From Bradyrhizobium sp. U87765 SZCCT0048 (GTDB lineage Bacteria > Pseudomonadota > Alphaproteobacteria > Rhizobiales > Xanthobacteraceae): a DNA stretch of 64,000 nt. Where the stretch lies: contig NZ_JAFCMM010000005.1 of assembly GCF_018131225.1 (NCBI RefSeq), positions 558,001-622,000 on the forward strand, in the 5' to 3' direction. The translations under genes were made by a program, and so were the position numbers. Shown piece by piece: positions 60,523-64,000 of this stretch. The notes beneath the pieces are model-generated. The model saw nothing but the letters and a program-made list of their open reading frames with translations, had not been told where the DNA came from and ran no database searches. Within the stretch, counting starts at the first letter, position 1. The number at the start of each line of letters is the position of its first letter.

Positions 60523-60588
60523 CGTCATCCTGAGGTGCGCGCTCTTGCGCGCCTCGAAGGATGAGCGGCCGCTGAGTTGCGGCGCCGC
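60523..60588. repeat. Dispersed repeat, second (partial) copy
   Basis: CGTCATCCTGAGGTGCGCGC through CTTGCGCGCCTCGAAGGATG repeats the left half of the element at 60354; the right half is missing. The rest of the interval to 60775 contains more short GC-rich palindromes (CCCGGCGGAGCCGGG-like near 60728) and no gene. Confidence 0.7.
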
Positions 60589-60775
60589 CCCGGCCTGTCG
60601 CTGTTCGCGGGCCATGCGTCATCACAAGTCGGGCTTGCCCGACCTGTGACCTTTCAGGGGACGATGGCCGCTTCAGGGCGACGGACAAGATCGATCCGCA
60701 AGCGCACGCAGCCCCAAAACGACATGACCCGGCGGAGCCGGGTCACGAAGCGTCGACGGAGGATGTCGCGGAAGG

Positions 60776-61894
60776 TCAGGTGATGTTGGCGACGACCAGC
60801 AGGCGCTTGATCTCGCCGCGGTTGAAGGCGCGCAGGAAGGCGTCGTAGTTGCGGAACGAGACGCAGCCGTTGGAGTCGCCGTTCGGGCCGAGCATGTAGG
60901 TGTGGGCGAGCAGCCCGGTGCGGCCGTGCACGTCGCTGTTGATCGGGGTCAGGCGGATCGCCTGCACGCCGTGGAACAGGCTCTCGCGCAGCTTGAGGTC
61001 GTAGAGCGCCGGGGGCGTGGCGCCGCGCATGCGCTCGTGCACGAAGCGGGTGTCGTCGAGGCGGTTGCCGAGGCCGGAGTGCGCTTCGAGCTTGCTGCCG
61101 TCGGGCATGTACACGGTCTTGGCGGAGATGTCATAGACGGCGGTCTGGCGGTCCGCCAGCGGCATGCGGCCGGGCGTGGCGCTCTGGCCGTCACCGAGCA
61201 CGCCGCCGTCGGGCGCGGCGTAGGCGAGGGTCGGGCCTGACTGCTGCGGCAGGCCGAAGATCTTTTCCAGCAGGTTGCGCTTGTCCGGGGTCATCGACGC
61301 CAGCTTGGCGGCGCGGGCCTGCTCCATCACCTCGGCCTGCGACGGGCCGGTGTTCTGGGCGGGCGCCGCGATCGACGGGCGCGGCCGCGGCATCGGAACG
61401 TTGAGCGCCATCTGCGGCGTCTCGGGCAGCGGCAGCAGGCTCTCGGCGTTGTCGTCGCCGTCCGGCTTCTGCAGGCTTGCGAGCCTGTAGGTCGCGGGCC
61501 TGGTCGCGGCGGCGAGGCGCTCCTGCAGCGGCGTGCTCAGCGGGAACTGCGGTGCCGGCGCATCCTGCGAGAACGTCGCGGGCCGCGCGACCGGTGCGGT
61601 GGCCTTGTCGAAGTACAGCGCGACGTAGGGATGGCTGGCGGAATGGGTTTTCTTCGCGATCGTCATGCCGGAGACGTTGCTCGCGGCGAGTTCTTCCTCG
61701 GTGGCCCAGCGCGTGCTGACCAGCGTGACGTCTTCGCTGGCGGCAGTGGTCGTGGTGTCTGACGGCGCGTAGCAAACGCCGGCGACTGCGCCGAGCGTCA
61801 GCGCGGCGAGTCCGAATGCGATTGCAGGACAAGCTTTCCGGACGAAACCGCGGCTACCCTCCGCGGCGCCGGCATCATCGGCCCCGTATGTCAT
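60776..61894 (-). CDS. DUF2778 (Tlde1-like L,D-transpeptidase fold) protein
   Basis: 372 residues. An N-terminal membrane/signal segment (ACPAIAFGLAALTLGAVAGV) is followed by a 200-residue Pro/Ala-rich linker and the C-terminal DUF2778 domain from about residue 240: DGSKLEAHSGLGNRLDDTRF, GVQAIRLTPINSDVHGRTGL, and LGPNGDSNGCVSFRNYDAFL with the catalytic-type His and Cys (HTYMLGPNGDSNGC). Tlde1, a type VI effector, has the same domain. No type VI genes are visible here, so a housekeeping cell-wall function in the periplasm is equally likely. Confidence 0.82.
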   Translation of the reverse strand: MTYGADDAGAAEGSRGFVRKACPAIAFGLAALTLGAVAGVCYAPSDTTTTAASEDVTLVSTRWATEEELAASNVSGMTIAKKTHSASHPYVALYFDKATAPVARPATFSQDAPAPQFPLSTPLQERLAAATRPATYRLASLQKPDGDDNAESLLPLPETPQMALNVPMPRPRPSIAAPAQNTGPSQAEVMEQARAAKLASMTPDKRNLLEKIFGLPQQSGPTLAYAAPDGGVLGDGQSATPGRMPLADRQTAVYDISAKTVYMPDGSKLEAHSGLGNRLDDTRFVHERMRGATPPALYDLKLRESLFHGVQAIRLTPINSDVHGRTGLLAHTYMLGPNGDSNGCVSFRNYDAFLRAFNRGEIKRLLVVANIT

Positions 61895-62375
61895 TCACCC
61901 AAGTTCCAACCCAAGACGACGAGAAGACGACTACAAGACGACCCCGATACTTCCAGGGCGGCGCGTCCACGATCCGGACGGCGCCGTCCCAGCGGTGGGC
62001 CCGGCGCGACCCCAAGACGCGCGCCTGCTCACCTGGACGTGACTCCTTTGGCAGACCCGCAGAGCGTCATTAAGGCGGAGCAAGGTTAAACGACGATTAA
62101 ATTCTTGACTGTGTGAAATGGGTTTCGTTTGATTTTCAATGACTTGGCCACGGAAGGGGCGTTGAGCTGTCCATATTTCGCCACAATTTGACACCCGGCC
62201 GTCCAAAAGTCCTGCAATCGTTCCCAGCGCACGGCGATGTGATAGCCCTCCCGGCCGGCTGGCGGTGTGATGGTCCGGCATGACGCCGTGACCGCCGACA
62301 CGGCGCTGTCGGGATCGGTGGATCGCGCGGTCCGGCGGCGGCTGACGACATGCGGACGGCCTCGCCTCGCGCGGC
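61895..62375. other. Intergenic region without a recognised gene
   Basis: 481 bases. The sequence GGTTAAACGACGATTAAATT (62081-62100) and nearby AT-rich stretch are candidates for the promoter of the DUF2778 gene. A minus-strand frame at 62086-62496 has no family match and overlaps the regulator gene in another frame; it is taken as spurious. Confidence 0.6.
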
Positions 62376-62948
62376 TTACTTCACCTGACGCTTCTCCAGC
62401 TTGCGCGCCAGCGTGCGGCGATGCATGCCGAGCCGACGCGCGGTCTCGGAGATGTTGAAGTCGGTCTCCACCAGCGTCTGGTGGATGTGCTCCCACTCCA
62501 GCGTCTTGATCGAGGTCGGCCGCTCGGTGAGCGCGACCTTGGCGTTGCCCTGGGCCTTGGTGAAGGCTTCCTCGATGTCGTCGGTGTTCGACGGCTTGGC
62601 GAGGTAGTGGCAGGCGCCGAGCTTGATCGCTTCCACCGCGGTGGCGATGCTGGCGTAGCCGGTCAGCACCACGATCAGCATGTCCGGATCGTGCGCGTGC
62701 AGCGCCTCGACGCAGGCGAGGCCCGACGCGCCGGCGAGCTTGAGGTCGACGACGGCATAGCCCGGCTGCTCGTCCCTGAGGATCTCGGCCAGCGCCTCGA
62801 AGCCTTCCGCGTGCAGAACGCGATAGCCGCGCCGCTCGAACGAGCGCTTCAGCGTGCGGGCGAATCCGGCGTCGTCCTCGACGATCACCAGCAGCCGTTC
62901 GCCGTCGCCGGCCTCGAAGTCGCCGTCGGCATCGACATCATCGCTCAT
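62376..62948 (-). CDS. regA: Redox response regulator, RegA/PrrA/ActR/RegR family
   Basis: 190 residues. Receiver domain: acidic pocket VIVEDDAGFARTLKRSFERR, phospho-acceptor Asp in AVVDLKLAGASGLACVEALH, conserved Thr and Lys (VVLTGYASIATAV; YLAKPSNTDDIE). The C-terminal Fis-type HTH is ETARRLGMHRRTLARKLEKR, nearly invariant in RegA/ActR/PrrA. It controls photosynthesis, respiration, nitrogen or carbon fixation genes in response to redox state. The start at 62948 overlaps the kinase gene by 11 bases. Confidence 0.95.
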   Translation of the reverse strand: MSDDVDADGDFEAGDGERLLVIVEDDAGFARTLKRSFERRGYRVLHAEGFEALAEILRDEQPGYAVVDLKLAGASGLACVEALHAHDPDMLIVVLTGYASIATAVEAIKLGACHYLAKPSNTDDIEEAFTKAQGNAKVALTERPTSIKTLEWEHIHQTLVETDFNISETARRLGMHRRTLARKLEKRQVK

Positions 62949-64000
62949 CGGGACGTGCTCCGATCGCCAGCGCCGCCAGCGGCAGGGTGAGGGTGACAAT
63001 GGCGCCGCCCTGCGGCCGGTTTGTCGCCGACACAGTGCCGCCGAGCTTGCGCACCACGTTGAACACCAGGAACAGGCCGAGGCCGCCGCCCTGGCGGCCC
63101 TTGCTGGAGTGATAGGGCTTGCCGAGTTGGTCCAGCATCTCCGGCGAAAAGCCCGGCCCCATGTCGCGGACCTTGAGCACCAGCATGTCGCCGTCACGCG
63201 ACGCCGAGAAATTCAGCCAGTTGGGCGAGGCTTCCAGCGCGTTGTCGAGCACGTTGAACACCACCTGCTTGAGCGCGGTGTCGGTGACGATCTGCATGTC
63301 GGCGCCGAACGCGTTCTCGTAGGCGAGCGTGGTGGCGGCGCGGGCGGCGCGCCATTCCCCGACCAGTTCGGCAAGCAGGGTGTTGATGGTGGTGACCCGC
63401 GGCGCCTCGCCACGCGCCTCGCCGGCGGCGAGCAGAATGCCGGTGACGATGGTCTTGCAGCGTTTGAGCTCGGCCTGCATCTCGTCGATCTCCTGCAGGC
63501 GGTCGGGATCGGCGGCGAGCGCGGGCATGCGCCGCCAGTCGCTGAGGATCACCGACAGCGACGCCAGCGGCGTGCCGAGCTCATGCGCAGCGCCGGAGGC
63601 GAGCAGGCCCATGCGCACGATGTGGTCTTCCTCCGCCGCGTGCTGGCGCAGCGCCGCGAGGCGCTCGTCGCGCTCGCGCAGGTTGCGTGCGATGCGGGTC
63701 ATGAACACGACGAGGAGCGCGGCGTCGAGCGCGAAGCACACCACCATGCCGGCGATGTGCAGCGTGAACAGGTCACCGATCGATCCCGGCGGCAGCTCCA
63801 GCGGGCGGTGCTGCAGCGTCAGGCCGACGAAGCTCCAGCAGGTGACGGCGACGATCGCCCAGGTCGAGCGGGTGTCGAGCAGCACGGCGCTGAGCGTGAC
63901 CTGCAGCAAATAGAGCGAGATGAACGGATTGGTGGCGCCGCCGGAGAGATAGAGCTGCGCCGTGAGCGCTGCGACGTCGAGCAGCAGCATCATCAGCAGC
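62938..64000 (-). CDS. regB: Redox sensor histidine kinase, RegB/PrrB/ActS/RegS family (5' end outside the window)
   Basis: The N-terminus is cut by the window edge; 354 residues are present. Quinone-sensing motif GGATNPFISLYLLQ in a membrane span, H-box ASGAAHELGTPLASLSVILS (phospho-acceptor His), the redox-active Cys in QAELKRCKTIVTGILLAAGE, N-box NVLDNALEASP, G1/G2 boxes RDMGPGFSPEM and GGGLGLFLVF. All key sensing residues of the RegB family are present. It phosphorylates the RegA-type partner, whose gene overlaps it. Confidence 0.95.
   Translation of the reverse strand, partial: LLMMLLLDVAALTAQLYLSGGATNPFISLYLLQVTLSAVLLDTRSTWAIVAVTCWSFVGLTLQHRPLELPPGSIGDLFTLHIAGMVVCFALDAALLVVFMTRIARNLRERDERLAALRQHAAEEDHIVRMGLLASGAAHELGTPLASLSVILSDWRRMPALAADPDRLQEIDEMQAELKRCKTIVTGILLAAGEARGEAPRVTTINTLLAELVGEWRAARAATTLAYENAFGADMQIVTDTALKQVVFNVLDNALEASPNWLNFSASRDGDMLVLKVRDMGPGFSPEMLDQLGKPYHSSKGRQGGGLGLFLVFNVVRKLGGTVSATNRPQGGAIVTLTLPLAALAIGARPDER

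Noticed and set aside
60162..60775. Possible CRISPR-like array because of several repeated blocks.
   Set aside because: The blocks are of different families, not evenly spaced, and have no spacer structure; no cas genes are present.
62086..62496. 136-codon minus-strand frame upstream of and overlapping the response regulator.
   Set aside because: No homology, low-quality start, overlaps regA in another frame.

Overview
The window is about 68% G+C by eye and densely coded. Its gene content points to an alphaproteobacterium of the Bradyrhizobium/Rhodopseudomonas group (Nitrobacteraceae). The evidence is a RegB/RegA-type redox two-component pair, BA14K, IalB and DUF2778 proteins, a DmeR-DmeF cobalt/nickel pair, and several dispersed intergenic repeats of the kind common in these genomes. 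This assignment is inferred from protein families, not from a database search. No phage, insertion sequence, CRISPR array or intact tRNA/rRNA gene was found.

Layout. 1-9.2 kb: a dehydrogenase tail, a secreted serine hydrolase, and a sugar/aldonate-type locus: an SMP-30 lactonase with a cytochrome b561 protein, a GntR-like LacI regulator, and an ABC importer operon with a cupin and a MaoC hydratase. Two near-identical palindromes lie upstream of the two operons that flank the regulator. 9.2-19.4 kb: a DEAD-box helicase with a repetitive charged tail, a nitroreductase, a VOC/alpha-beta hydrolase fusion bracketed by direct repeats, and an RND efflux pair divergent from soxR across a clear sox box. 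19.4-35.9 kb: secreted small proteins, an MFS carrier, a LysR gene, hydrolases, FabA, an ABC system with a double-length permease, the dmeRF operon, a TetR/ICMT divergent pair and a GNAT acetyltransferase.

35.95-47.2 kb is the most striking region. It looks like one catabolic island for a nitrogen-containing, probably heterocyclic, compound: LysR regulator, cupin, cysteine hydrolase, NMT1-type binding protein, FAD oxidoreductase, flavodoxin-fold reductase, creatininase-family hydrolase, RidA, ABC ATPase and permease, 8-oxoguanine-deaminase-like amidohydrolase and a Rieske oxygenase. Three promoters in it carry the same ~45-bp element (GTTGCC-N5-GGCAAC followed at fixed distance by a CGAA..AAA..TTTT block). 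This strongly suggests a single LysR regulon. An intact GNAT gene lies just before the island and a decayed GNAT copy just after it.

47.2-62 kb: an ArsR/SRPBCC pair with a 15-bp-arm palindrome, a YbdK-type ligase, feoAB behind a Fur/Irr-like box, a tRNA-Asp fragment, a protein of unknown family preceded by 11-bp tandem repeats, several small proteins, an MFS carrier, a tautomerase, two TetR regulators each divergent from a small enzyme and with visible operators, dispersed repeats, and a DUF2778 (L,D-transpeptidase-like) protein. The window ends inside the RegB-type kinase gene, which overlaps its RegA-type partner.
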